DNA from: Comamonadaceae bacterium G21597-S1
Lineage (GTDB): Bacteria > Pseudomonadota > Gammaproteobacteria > Burkholderiales > Burkholderiaceae_C
Assembly (NCBI GenBank): GCA_027214345.1
Contig: JAPWHR010000003.1
Coordinates: 496,001 to 560,000 of the forward strand
DNA length: 64,000 nucleotides
Reading direction: 5' to 3'
The notes below the pieces were generated by a model. That model did not search any database. It saw only the letters and a list, made by a program, of their open reading frames with translations, and had not been told where the DNA came from. Of the stretch, positions 9,403 through 17,314 are shown piece by piece. The position numbers and the translations under genes were made by a program. The first letter of the stretch is position 1. The number at the start of each line of letters is the position of its first letter.

Positions 9403-9828
9403 TCAGTCCGGGGATGGCGTCGACGCGGTGTCCGGCGGCGGCTCCAGCACGATGGGCTGGCCGTGCGGCGTGCGTTCGGCCGCGTCCGCCCAGGCGTGCT
9501 CGAGCGCATGCAACTGGTCTGCCGTGGCAATGCCGCGCGCGATCATCAGTTGCTCCAGCGCGTCCATCCAGTGACGGTAATAACCGCTGCCGTCGTCCGG
9601 GTCGCCGACGACTCGGGCCTGCCGGATGTGCGCGGCCAGCGCCTGCGCCCATTCGACCCAGGTGAACACGCCTTTCTGATGCAGCATCAGCGTCAGCGCA
9701 AAGGCATGGGCCTGCCACGGTGCGCTGAAATGCCGTTCGCTCGCAGGGTCTGTCGGCAGTGGCAAGCCGGCGCCATCGGCGGCGCATGCGGCGGCCACCT
9801 CGGCCAGGGTCATGTGCAGCGCGCTCAC
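9403..9828 (-). CDS. Nitrile hydratase accessory protein (activator, beta-N-terminal paralogue)
   Basis: A 141-residue protein, third gene of the nitrile hydratase operon. It is visibly a paralogue of the N-terminal half of the beta subunit: 'WQAHAFALTLMLHQKGVFTW' and 'YYRHWMDALEQLMIARGIAT' align with 'WERRALALTLAMGATGQWN' and 'YYAIWLRAMEQLMRERGLAD' of the neighbour. In cobalt nitrile hydratases such small beta-like proteins escort the alpha subunit during cobalt insertion (known for the NhlE/P14K type). The GTG start at 9828 is chosen because GGAGGG lies 7 bases upstream; the ATG at 9813 would be too far from it. Confidence 0.85.
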   Translation of the reverse strand: MSALHMTLAEVAAACAADGAGLPLPTDPASERHFSAPWQAHAFALTLMLHQKGVFTWVEWAQALAAHIRQARVVGDPDDGSGYYRHWMDALEQLMIARGIATADQLHALEHAWADAAERTPHGQPIVLEPPPDTASTPSPD

Positions 9829-9886
9829 TGCACGACCCTCCGCGTTGGGCGTTGCGGGATTCGCGCTTGGGAATGGCCCGGCGCGC

Positions 9887-10561
9887 TCACGCAGGCAACT
9901 CCAGATACGGCTCCCAGGCGTCGACGCTGACCTGCACGGTGGCATCGGCCTCGGGGCCCCACAGGTCGCGTGCGGCGAAAACCACCGTGTACAACCATTG
10001 CGGCTGCTCCGGGAACGGCGGCAGCGGCTGGCTGGCGTGCACGTCGGCAAACACATGGGCGCCGTGGACCAGCACGATGGTGCCGGTGTGCCCGCGCACA
10101 TAACGCGGCAATCGGGTATGGCCGATCGGGTGCATGTTGCGCGCCCGCACCTGCTGGCCCACCGCGAAACGGGCCGGGGCCGGCGCGGGACGGTCGGTCG
10201 GCGCGCCACGCGCGAGCGCGGCATCGACGGCCTCGGCCCGCAACACGCGGGCCACCGGCCGGGCCGGCGTGCGCATCCGGCCATCCTGCAGTTCCTCGGT
10301 ATCGGCCAGGCCGCGCTCGCGCATCAACTGCTCCATCGCGCGCAGCCAGATCGCGTAATAACTGCTGCCCAGATAGACCGCGGGCGGCAGGGACTCGCGC
10401 GCCGAACGGCTCAGGTCGATATTCCATTGCCCGGTGGCACCCATGGCCAGTGTCAGCGCCAAGGCACGGCGCTCCCAGTCGGCGTGGAACAGCGGTTCCT
10501 GCGCCTCGGCGACCACCGGTCCGAAGCCCTGCAGGCCGCCCATGTCGTGTACCCCGTTCAT
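9887..10561 (-). CDS. nthB: Nitrile hydratase beta subunit
   Basis: A 224-residue beta subunit of the alpha-beta enzyme that hydrates nitriles to amides. It opens with the family signature MNGVHDMGGLQGFGPV. The C-terminal SH3-like barrel is marked by GQQVRARNMHPIGHTRLPRYVRGHTG and YTVVFAARDLWG, near the site that packs on the alpha-subunit metal centre. It lies 13 bp after the alpha gene and 58 bp before the accessory gene. No amidase gene, the usual downstream partner that turns the amide into acid, is found nearby. Confidence 0.96.
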   Translation of the reverse strand: MNGVHDMGGLQGFGPVVAEAQEPLFHADWERRALALTLAMGATGQWNIDLSRSARESLPPAVYLGSSYYAIWLRAMEQLMRERGLADTEELQDGRMRTPARPVARVLRAEAVDAALARGAPTDRPAPAPARFAVGQQVRARNMHPIGHTRLPRYVRGHTGTIVLVHGAHVFADVHASQPLPPFPEQPQWLYTVVFAARDLWGPEADATVQVSVDAWEPYLELPA

Positions 10562-10574
10562 TGGTGCCGCCGCG

Positions 10575-11231
10575 TCAGTCGGGGTTGCCGTCGGCGGCGC
10601 CGCCAGGCTCGCGCGCCAGCCCGGTGCCGATCATCGCGTCGCGGGTGACCAGCGCCGCCAGCTGTTGCGGATCCAGGCCTTCGGCGCCCGCGGGCATCAT
10701 CGGAATGACCAGGTAACGCACTTCGGCCGTCGAGTCCCAGACCCGGATCCGGGTCGACGGCGGCAGCTGCACGCCGAAGTCGGCGAGCACGCCGCGCGGG
10801 TCGAGCACTGCCTTGGACCGGTAGGGCGCACTCTTGTACCAGACCGGCGGCAGGCCGAGCACCGGCCAGGGGTAACAACTGCACAGGGTGCACACGACCA
10901 TGTTGTGTTCTTCCGGCGTGTTGGCCACGGCCACCATGTGTTCGCCCTGGCGCCCGCCGTAACCCATCGAAGCGATGGCCGCGGTCGCGTCCTGCATCAG
11001 CCATTGCCGGAATCCGGCGTCGACCCAGGAACGCGCGACGACGGCCGCGCCGTTGTGGGGCCCGACCCGGGTTTCGTAGGTCTCGATGATGCGGTCCAGC
11101 GCCGCGGGGTCGACGTAGCCCTTGCGCGTGAGCAGGGTTTCGAGGGCGCGCACGCGCAAGTCCATCTCGTCCAGATGGGAATGCGCGTGGTCATGGTCAT
11201 GGTCATGGTCATGGTCGTGCGGGTGCTGCAT
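10575..11231 (-). CDS. nthA: Nitrile hydratase alpha subunit, cobalt type, with His/Asp-rich N-terminus
   Basis: A 218-residue catalytic subunit. The metal motif is CTLCSC (Cys114, Cys117, Cys119); Thr at the second position marks the cobalt-dependent class, whereas iron enzymes have Ser. The outer cysteines are normally oxidised to sulfinic and sulfenic acids. Residues 1-19 ([19 protein letters not shown]) carry nine histidines alternating mainly with Asp, before the ordinary alpha fold begins at [15 protein letters not shown]. This tail could bind divalent metal. The start at 11231 is preferred because the further upstream frame is not family-like. First gene of the alpha-beta-accessory operon. 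Confidence 0.95.
   Translation of the reverse strand: MQHPHDHDHDHDHDHAHSHLDEMDLRVRALETLLTRKGYVDPAALDRIIETYETRVGPHNGAAVVARSWVDAGFRQWLMQDATAAIASMGYGGRQGEHMVAVANTPEEHNMVVCTLCSCYPWPVLGLPPVWYKSAPYRSKAVLDPRGVLADFGVQLPPSTRIRVWDSTAEVRYLVIPMMPAGAEGLDPQQLAALVTRDAMIGTGLAREPGGAADGNPD
11189..11212. repeat. Four tandem GGTCAT hexamers in the nitrile hydratase alpha gene
   Basis: Four perfect copies of GGTCAT, followed by one imperfect copy (GGTCGT, 11213-11218). On the coding strand they read as alternating Asp-His codons within the N-terminal tail. The 6-bp unit keeps the frame whatever the copy number. Confidence 0.95.
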
Positions 11232-11294
11232 GTGATGTTCCCGAGTCGAGGCGACCCCGACAACCCCTCGATCCACGGCCTTGGGGGTGGCCCT

Positions 11295-11320
11295 TACAAT
11301 GCCGGGTTGTCTGCCAGACA
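11295..11320 (+). promoter_or_regulatory. Candidate yajC -10 element with downstream 13-bp palindrome
   Basis: TACAAT (11295-11300) matches 5 of 6 bases of the -10 consensus; no good -35 is seen. Just downstream, TGTCTGCCAGACA (11308-11320) is a perfect palindrome with 6-bp arms. It would be at the 5' end of the yajC transcript (as a small hairpin) or act as an operator for yajC or the divergent nitrile hydratase operon. Confidence 0.3.
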
Positions 11321-11369
11321 CGACGCCGCCGTGCGTCGGACCCTACAACCGCATTGATCGGAGTCGCCT

Positions 11370-11699
11370 GTGTTCATATCTTCCGCATTCGCCCAAACCG
11401 CCCCGGCCGCTGCCGGTGGAGACATGCAGTCATCGCTGATGAGCATGCTGCCGCTGGTGCTGATGTTCGTCGTGCTTTATTTTGTCATGATTCGCCCGCA
11501 GATGAAGAAGCAGAAAGAGCACCGGGCCATGGTGGAAGCCCTGGCCAAGGGCGACGAAGTCGTCACATCGGGTGGCGTTCTGGGCAAAGTGTCCAAGCTC
11601 GGTGACAGCTACCTGGGGGTCGAGATCTCCAATGGTGTCGAGGTCCAGATCCAGCGCGGTGCCGTCGTCCAGGTGCTGCCCAAGGGCACGATCAAGTAA
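11370..11699 (+). CDS. yajC: Sec translocon accessory subunit YajC
   Basis: A 109-residue inner-membrane protein that associates with SecDF and assists Sec-dependent export. A short N-terminal segment is followed by one transmembrane helix (LPLVLMFVVLYFVMIRPQMKK, about residues 27-47) with the family hallmark IRPQMKKQKEH. A small cytoplasmic domain follows (GDEVVTSGGVLGKV...). The start codon is GTG, with CGGAG six bases upstream. It precedes secD and secF in the conserved order. Confidence 0.96.
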   Translation: MFISSAFAQTAPAAAGGDMQSSLMSMLPLVLMFVVLYFVMIRPQMKKQKEHRAMVEALAKGDEVVTSGGVLGKVSKLGDSYLGVEISNGVEVQIQRGAVVQVLPKGTIK

Positions 11700-11715
11700 G
11701 TCCGCAACCCGCGTT

Positions 11716-11732
11716 CCGGCCTGCGCGGCCGG
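11716..11732 (+). promoter_or_regulatory. GC-rich hairpin in the yajC-secD intergenic region
   Basis: CCGGCC-TGCGC-GGCCGG forms a perfect 6-bp stem 16 bases after the yajC stop. There is no U-tract, so it is not a standard terminator. It may stabilise the yajC 3' end or separate yajC from secD expression. Confidence 0.3.
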
Positions 11733-11765
11733 GACTGCACGGCCCCGTTCGCCCCGAGAAGCGCC

Positions 11766-11921
11766 ATGAATATGCCCCCACGCCCACCACGTTCGTTGTC
11801 CGCGCCTCGGCCCGAGGTCGCGACCCCTCGTCCAGTCCGACCCCGCGCAGCCAGCGCCAGTGTTGCCGTCCGCGGCCCTGTGGCGGTCGCCGGCGTCCTC
11901 GCAATGGCAGGGTGGTACTGA
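11766..11921 (+). CDS. Hypothetical 51-codon ORF directly ahead of secD (possible leader peptide)
   Basis: An open frame from ATG 11766 to TGA 11921, ending one base before the secD ATG (TGA-C-ATG). GAGAAG lies four bases upstream of its ATG as a possible ribosome-binding site. The peptide has a Pro/Arg-rich first half (begins MNMPPRPPRSL) and a hydrophobic end (VAVRGPVAVAGVLAMAGWY). Known Sec-monitoring arrest peptides (SecM, VemP, and those with RAPP-like motifs upstream of secDF) are short ORFs in this position. Against coding: about 69% of third codon positions are G or C by my count, lower than the neighbouring genes appear. Existence and role are uncertain. Confidence 0.3.
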   Translation: MNMPPRPPRSLSAPRPEVATPRPVRPRAASASVAVRGPVAVAGVLAMAGWY

Positions 11922-11922
11922 C

Positions 11923-13815
11923 ATGAACCGATATCCGATCTGGAAATACGTGGTCATCGTGATCGCGATGCTGGTGGGGGCCCTGTACACCCTGCCCAAC
12001 TTCTTCGGCGAGGCGCCTGCCGTGCAGGTGTCGCCGGGCAAGGCCACCGTCAAGGTCGACACCGGCACCCAGCGCCGGGTCGAGGACGCGCTCAAGGCCG
12101 CGGGCATTGCGCCGGCGGCGATCACGTTTGACGGCAATTCGATCAAGGTGCGGCTCGACACCGGCGATGAGCAGCTCAAGGCCAAGGACGCGATCCAGCG
12201 GGCGCTGATTCCCGATCCCTCCGATCCGCCGTACGTGGTTGCGTTGAACCTGCTGTCGCGTTCGCCGTCCTGGCTGTCGGCCATCGGTGCGGCGCCAATG
12301 TACCTGGGCTTGGACCTGCGCGGCGGCGTGCATTTCATGCTGCAGGTCGACATGGAGGCTGCGTTGACGCGCAAAGTCGACTCCCTGTCGGGCGATCTGC
12401 GTACCGCCTTGCGCGAGAAGAACGTGCGCCACAGCGGCATCAGCCGCAACGGGCAGACCATCGAGGTGATGTTCCGCGATGCGGCCACGCGCGAAGCGGC
12501 CAAGAACGTCATCGCCGACCAGTTTGTCGAACTCAAGACCGTCGACGCGCCCGCGGGCGACGAATTCAAGCTGACCGCGCGCATCGACGAGGCCGCAGCG
12601 CGCACGATCCAGGAGCAGGCGCTCAAGCAGAACATGGTCACCCTGCACAACCGGATCAACGAACTCGGCGTGGCCGAGCCGGTCATCCAGCAACAGGGGC
12701 TGGACCGCATCGTCGTACAGCTGCCGGGCGTGCAGGACACGGCCAAGGCCAAGGACATCCTGGGCCGCACGGCCACGCTCGAGGTGCGGCTGGTCGACGA
12801 AAGCCCGGAGGGCCAGGCGGCCGAAGCCGGGACCGGGCCGGTGCCGTTCGGCTCCGAACGTTTCCTCGAGCGCAACAGCCGGCCGGTGATCGTCAAGAAG
12901 CAGGTCATCCTGACCGGTGAGAACCTTACCGATGCGCAACCCGGCTTCGACAACCAGACCCAGGAAGCCGCCGTGCACCTCAACCTGGATGCCAAGGGCT
13001 CGCGCATCTTCCGTGACGTCACGCGGGAGAACATCGGCAAGCGCATGGCCATCCTGCTGTTCGAGAAGGGCAAGGGCGAGGTCGTCACGGCGCCGGTGAT
13101 CCGCAGCGAGATCGGTGGCGGACGGGTGCAGATTTCCGGTCGCATGACGACCACCGAAGCCCACGACACTGCGCTGCTGCTGCGCGCCGGTTCGCTGGCC
13201 GCGCCGATGGAGATCATCGAGGAGCGCACCATCGGCCCGAGCCTGGGGGCCGAGAACATTGCCAAGGGCTTCAACAGCGTCACCTGGGGTTTCCTGGTGA
13301 TCGCGGCCTTCATGTGCATCTACTACATGATGTTCGGCATCTTCTCGAGCATCGCGCTGGGGGTCAACCTGCTGCTGCTGGTGGCGGTGCTGTCGATGCT
13401 GCAGGCCACGCTGACGCTGCCTGGCATGGCGGCGATGGCACTGGCGCTGGGCATGGCAATCGACTCCAACGTGCTGATCAACGAACGCGTGCGCGAGGAG
13501 TTGCGCGGCGGGGCCTCGCCCCAGGCCGCCATCAATGCCGGATACGAACGCGCGTGGGGCACGATCTTCGACTCCAACGTCACGACGCTGATCGCCGGCG
13601 TGGCCTTGCTGATCTTCGGCTCCGGACCGGTGCGCGGTTTCGCCGTCGTGCATTGCATCGGCATCCTGACCAGCATGTTCTCGGCCGTTTTCTTCTCGCG
13701 CGGCCTGGTCAACTTCTGGTACGGGCGGGTGAAAAAACTCAAGACCGTGTCGATCGGGACCGTATGGCGCCCGGATGGCGCATCGAACGTTGCCCGGTCC
13801 GGGCAAGGGAGCTGA
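11923..13815 (+). CDS. secD: Protein translocase subunit SecD
   Basis: A 630-residue inner-membrane protein that with SecF uses the proton-motive force to drive late steps of protein export. An N-terminal transmembrane helix (YVVIVIAMLVGALYTLPNFF) is followed by the large periplasmic region with the conserved LGLDLRGGVHFMLQVD motif (near residue 127). Before the five C-terminal helices lies LRAGSLAAPMEIIEERTIGPSLG. The start MNRYPIWKY at 11923 is chosen from the family N-terminus; the in-frame extension to 11860 does not resemble SecD. secF starts three bases after its stop. Confidence 0.97.
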   Translation: MNRYPIWKYVVIVIAMLVGALYTLPNFFGEAPAVQVSPGKATVKVDTGTQRRVEDALKAAGIAPAAITFDGNSIKVRLDTGDEQLKAKDAIQRALIPDPSDPPYVVALNLLSRSPSWLSAIGAAPMYLGLDLRGGVHFMLQVDMEAALTRKVDSLSGDLRTALREKNVRHSGISRNGQTIEVMFRDAATREAAKNVIADQFVELKTVDAPAGDEFKLTARIDEAAARTIQEQALKQNMVTLHNRINELGVAEPVIQQQGLDRIVVQLPGVQDTAKAKDILGRTATLEVRLVDESPEGQAAEAGTGPVPFGSERFLERNSRPVIVKKQVILTGENLTDAQPGFDNQTQEAAVHLNLDAKGSRIFRDVTRENIGKRMAILLFEKGKGEVVTAPVIRSEIGGGRVQISGRMTTTEAHDTALLLRAGSLAAPMEIIEERTIGPSLGAENIAKGFNSVTWGFLVIAAFMCIYYMMFGIFSSIALGVNLLLLVAVLSMLQATLTLPGMAAMALALGMAIDSNVLINERVREELRGGASPQAAINAGYERAWGTIFDSNVTTLIAGVALLIFGSGPVRGFAVVHCIGILTSMFSAVFFSRGLVNFWYGRVKKLKTVSIGTVWRPDGASNVARSGQGS

Positions 13816-13818
13816 GCC

Positions 13819-14772
13819 ATGGAATTCTTCAAGTTTCGCCGTGACATCCCGTTCATGCGGTATGCGCTGGCGCTCAACGTGGTGTCCGTCGTGACCTTCG
13901 TGCTGGCGGTGTTCTTCCTGTTCAGCCGCGGCCTGCACCTGTCGGTGGAATTCACCGGCGGCACCGTGATGGAGGTCGGATATTCGCAGCCGGCCGACGT
14001 GCCCCAGGTGCGCTCGGTCATTGCCGGTCTCGGCTACACCGACATCCAGGTGCAGAACTTCGGGACGGCGCAGGACGTCATCATCCGGCTGCCGGCGCAA
14101 AAAGGCGTCAGCTCCGCGCAACAGAGCGAAGTGGCATTCGCCGCGCTCAAGGCCGCCGACCCGGGGGCGACCCTGCGCCGGCAGGAGTTCGTCGGCCCGC
14201 AGGTGGGCGAGGAACTGGTGACCGACGGCCTCAAGGCCCTGGCCATGGTGGTCGTCGGTATCATGATCTACTTGGCGGTGCGTTTCGAATGGAAGTTCGC
14301 CGTGGCCGCCATCGTGGCCAACCTGCACGATGTGATCATCATCCTGGGCTTCTTCGCCTTCTTCCAGTGGGAGTTCTCGCTCGCGGTGCTGGCCGCGGTG
14401 CTGGCGGTGCTGGGTTATTCTGTCAATGAGTCGGTCGTGATATTCGACCGGATCCGCGAAAATTTCCGCCGATACCGGAAGATGGACACGGTCGAGATCA
14501 TCAACAACGCGATCACGTCCACGATCAGTCGTACTATCATTACCCACGGCTCTACCCAGATCATGGTCCTGTCAATGCTCCTATTCGGTGGTCCAACGCT
14601 GTTCTACTTTGCGCTGGCGCTGACCATCGGGATCTGCTTCGGCATCTACTCGTCGGTGTTTGTCGGTGCTGCCGTCGCGATGTGGCTGGGCATCCGGCGC
14701 GAAGACATGGTCAAGCCAGGCGTGCAGAAAGGGCTCGATCCCAACGACCCGAACGCCGGGGCCATCGTGTGA
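13819..14772 (+). CDS. secF: Protein translocase subunit SecF
   Basis: A 317-residue partner of SecD with six predicted membrane helices. Family motifs are visible: VEFTGGTVMEVGY after the first helix, VGPQVGEEL before the second, and the region NESVVIFDRIRENFR between helices. GGGAGCTGAGCC precedes the ATG, and only three bases separate it from secD, so the two are co-translated as usual. The DUF1631 gene follows after 15 bases. Confidence 0.97.
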   Translation: MEFFKFRRDIPFMRYALALNVVSVVTFVLAVFFLFSRGLHLSVEFTGGTVMEVGYSQPADVPQVRSVIAGLGYTDIQVQNFGTAQDVIIRLPAQKGVSSAQQSEVAFAALKAADPGATLRRQEFVGPQVGEELVTDGLKALAMVVVGIMIYLAVRFEWKFAVAAIVANLHDVIIILGFFAFFQWEFSLAVLAAVLAVLGYSVNESVVIFDRIRENFRRYRKMDTVEIINNAITSTISRTIITHGSTQIMVLSMLLFGGPTLFYFALALTIGICFGIYSSVFVGAAVAMWLGIRREDMVKPGVQKGLDPNDPNAGAIV

Positions 14773-14787
14773 CCGGAAACTGACTCC

Positions 14788-17277
14788 ATGGTCACCGCGT
14801 CCTTCTCCAGTCAACGCCGACGCCTGGCGGGCGAGATCCGCCAGCAGTTCGTTGCCGACGCGGTGCAGGCCATGGCGGACATCGTGCCTGCCGTGCACGA
14901 AAGTCTGCGGGCCTTGATGGACGAGGCGGCGCCGTCGCGCGAGATGCAGGCGCGCCGTGACGCCTGGACCTTCTACCAGCGCAACAAGGACAAGTGGCGC
15001 GAAGCCACCTCGAGTGCATGGAAGGAGGCCCTGGTGCCTGCGGCGGTGCCCCCGAAAGATGACTCAGCCGATTTCGGCGGTTTGTCGCTGGTGGGCAACG
15101 ACGTGGTCGAAAACAAGATCCTTGCGTCGCGCCTGGTGCTGCGGGTCATGGACAAGGTCAGCTCCGAACTCGACGACCTGCGCCTGCGCATTCGTTACCT
15201 CGAGGACTCCGACGATCTCGACCGCCAGGACATCCTGCGGCCGGACGTGCTGGTGCTGATACTGGTGGAGGAGTGGGCTGCCAGCGGCATGCCGGCGGGA
15301 AGCTGGCCGATGGTCAACGACGCCGTGCAGACGCTGCTGTCCGAACGTCTCAAGAATGCGTACCGCAAGGGCAATCAATCGCTGATCGACAAGGGCGTGA
15401 TGCCGACCATCGATCTCAAGGACCGGGTCAAGCGAGCCGTGCCTTCGTCGTCCGCGCCCAAGGCCTTCCCGAGTACGCGTCTGGCGTCCGACATGGGCGA
15501 TCCGCAGAGCGGATATCCGGCCAGCGGGTCGGGTCATGGCGCCGACCCCATGCGTTCCGCCGGTTATTCGCCTTCGGGCGGGGGGTACCAGCGCGAGCCC
15601 GCGGCCAGTGGCGGTTTCGGAAACAGCTACCGTGGCGAGTCCGGCGCCGGCGCGCACGAGCAGGGTTTCGCCACGAGCGGCCCGCAACACGGCGGATTCA
15701 TCCCGGCCAGCGGCGCGCGCCCGGTCAGCGGCGTGACCCATGACGAGACCCGGATGATGACGTCGACCACGCCGCTGGCGCGGGCGCGCAGCCGGGCGCA
15801 GGGTGTGCTGGGTCAGCTCAAACGCATGCTCGTCGGCCGGATCGGGCCGGAGTTCGAGGGCACCTCCTACGGGCCGGCGTCGCCGGCGTTGGCGGCGGCC
15901 CTGGTGCCGCGCGGGCGCGGCGAGGGCGTCGCGGTGGCCTTCGGCGACTCGGCGACGGTGATGGAGGACTACAGCCCGGCGGGCGTGGCGCAGGTCGCCG
16001 GCCGGCTGCGCCAACAGACCGCCGACCTCAAGAACAAGGCCGAGACCAAGGGCGAGAAGGCGACGATCGAGATCGTCGCGCTGATGTTCCAGGCCATTCT
16101 GCAGGAAGACCGCATCCCGTCGGCGATCCGGGTCTGGTTCGCGCGGCTGCAGATGCCGGTGTTGCGGGTGGCGCTGGCCGAGCCCGATTTCTTCGGTTCC
16201 GCCAATCATCCGGCGCGCCAGTTGATCGACCGCATGGGCTCGTGCGTGATGGGTTTCGACGCCAGCGGCATCCAGGGCGGCCCGCTCGAGAAAGAGATCA
16301 AGCGCATCGTGCAGGTGATCGAGCAATATCCCGAGACTGGCAAGCGGGTCTACGAACTGGTGTATGCCGAGTTCCAGAAATTCCTGCAGAAGTTCCTGGC
16401 CGGCAGCGGGGCCACGCAAAAGGTCGCCAGCGTCGCGCAGCAGGTCGAGCAGAAGGAGACGCTGACGATCCAGTACACGATCGAGATGCGCAACATGCTC
16501 AAGGACATCCCGGTGCGCGAGGAGATCCGGACCTTTCTGTTCAAGGTATGGGCCGAGGTGCTGGCGGTTGCCGCCGTGCGCAAGGGGCCGCAACACGCGG
16601 AAACGCTCGAGCTCAAGCGCTCCTCGTCGGACCTGGTATGGGCCGCCAGTGCCAAGCCCGACCGGGCCGACCGGGCGCGCGTGATCCAGAACCTGCCCAA
16701 GCTGCTGCAACGGCTGCGCGCCGGCATGACCCTGCTGGGCATGGCGCCGAGCCAGCAGGATCTGCACATCAAGACGGTCAGCGACACGCTGGCCGACGCC
16801 TTCCTGTCCAAGACCGACGCCATTCCCGCGGCGCAGATCGAGGCGCTGGCCAAACGGCTGGCCAACCTGGAAGACTTCGTCAGTGAAGACGGCATGGGCG
16901 ATCTGCCACTCGACGCCGAGAGCATCGAACTGATGCTCGGCATCGACCCGGCGACCATCGACGTCGTGGCCAATGGCGGCTCCAAGCCCAGCAATGCGAT
17001 GCTGGCCTGGGCCAACGAGCTCGAACTGGGTTCATGGTTCACGCTCGACCACAACAACCGGGTCGTCAAGGTGCAGTTTGCCTGGCGTAGCGAACGCAAG
17101 CAGCTGAACCTCTTCGCGTCGGCGGACGGCCACAGCTACCTGATCCAGGCCGGCCGCCTGGCCGCCTACCTGCAGGCCGGCCTTTTGTTGCCGCAGGAAG
17201 AAGAAGCCTTGACGGTGCGCGCCACGCGCGATGCGCTGGCCAAGCTCGAGGCGAATCCGGAGCGCCTGCTCGGCTGA
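14788..17277 (+). CDS. DUF1631 family protein of unknown function
   Basis: An 829-residue protein with no signal peptide or membrane segment. The N-terminal part (about 1-230) is helical, including DSADFGGLSLVGNDVVENKILASRL and a long leucine-rich stretch. A Gly/Ser/Pro-rich low-complexity linker covers about 235-330. The C-terminal 490 residues contain the region KDIPVREEIRTFLFKVWAEVLAVAA and the end domain with GSWFTLDHNNRVVKVQFAWRS, which resembles a PilZ-like or DUF1631 terminal barrel. I recognise the family but know no established function. It follows secF by 15 bases. Confidence 0.85.
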   Translation: MVTASFSSQRRRLAGEIRQQFVADAVQAMADIVPAVHESLRALMDEAAPSREMQARRDAWTFYQRNKDKWREATSSAWKEALVPAAVPPKDDSADFGGLSLVGNDVVENKILASRLVLRVMDKVSSELDDLRLRIRYLEDSDDLDRQDILRPDVLVLILVEEWAASGMPAGSWPMVNDAVQTLLSERLKNAYRKGNQSLIDKGVMPTIDLKDRVKRAVPSSSAPKAFPSTRLASDMGDPQSGYPASGSGHGADPMRSAGYSPSGGGYQREPAASGGFGNSYRGESGAGAHEQGFATSGPQHGGFIPASGARPVSGVTHDETRMMTSTTPLARARSRAQGVLGQLKRMLVGRIGPEFEGTSYGPASPALAAALVPRGRGEGVAVAFGDSATVMEDYSPAGVAQVAGRLRQQTADLKNKAETKGEKATIEIVALMFQAILQEDRIPSAIRVWFARLQMPVLRVALAEPDFFGSANHPARQLIDRMGSCVMGFDASGIQGGPLEKEIKRIVQVIEQYPETGKRVYELVYAEFQKFLQKFLAGSGATQKVASVAQQVEQKETLTIQYTIEMRNMLKDIPVREEIRTFLFKVWAEVLAVAAVRKGPQHAETLELKRSSSDLVWAASAKPDRADRARVIQNLPKLLQRLRAGMTLLGMAPSQQDLHIKTVSDTLADAFLSKTDAIPAAQIEALAKRLANLEDFVSEDGMGDLPLDAESIELMLGIDPATIDVVANGGSKPSNAMLAWANELELGSWFTLDHNNRVVKVQFAWRSERKQLNLFASADGHSYLIQAGRLAAYLQAGLLLPQEEEALTVRATRDALAKLEANPERLLG

Positions 17278-17314
17278 TGGCCCGGCGCCGGTGCGCCGGC
17301 GTGTTCCGTTGGAT

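Noticed and set aside
11784-11916. Five-base complementarity between the small ORF and the secD ribosome-binding region
   Set aside because: CCACC and GGTGG would pair, but a five-base match over more than 120 bases is expected by chance.
11860-11922. In-frame upstream extension of SecD
   Set aside because: The added residues do not resemble any SecD N-terminus; MNRYPIWKY at 11923 is the family start.
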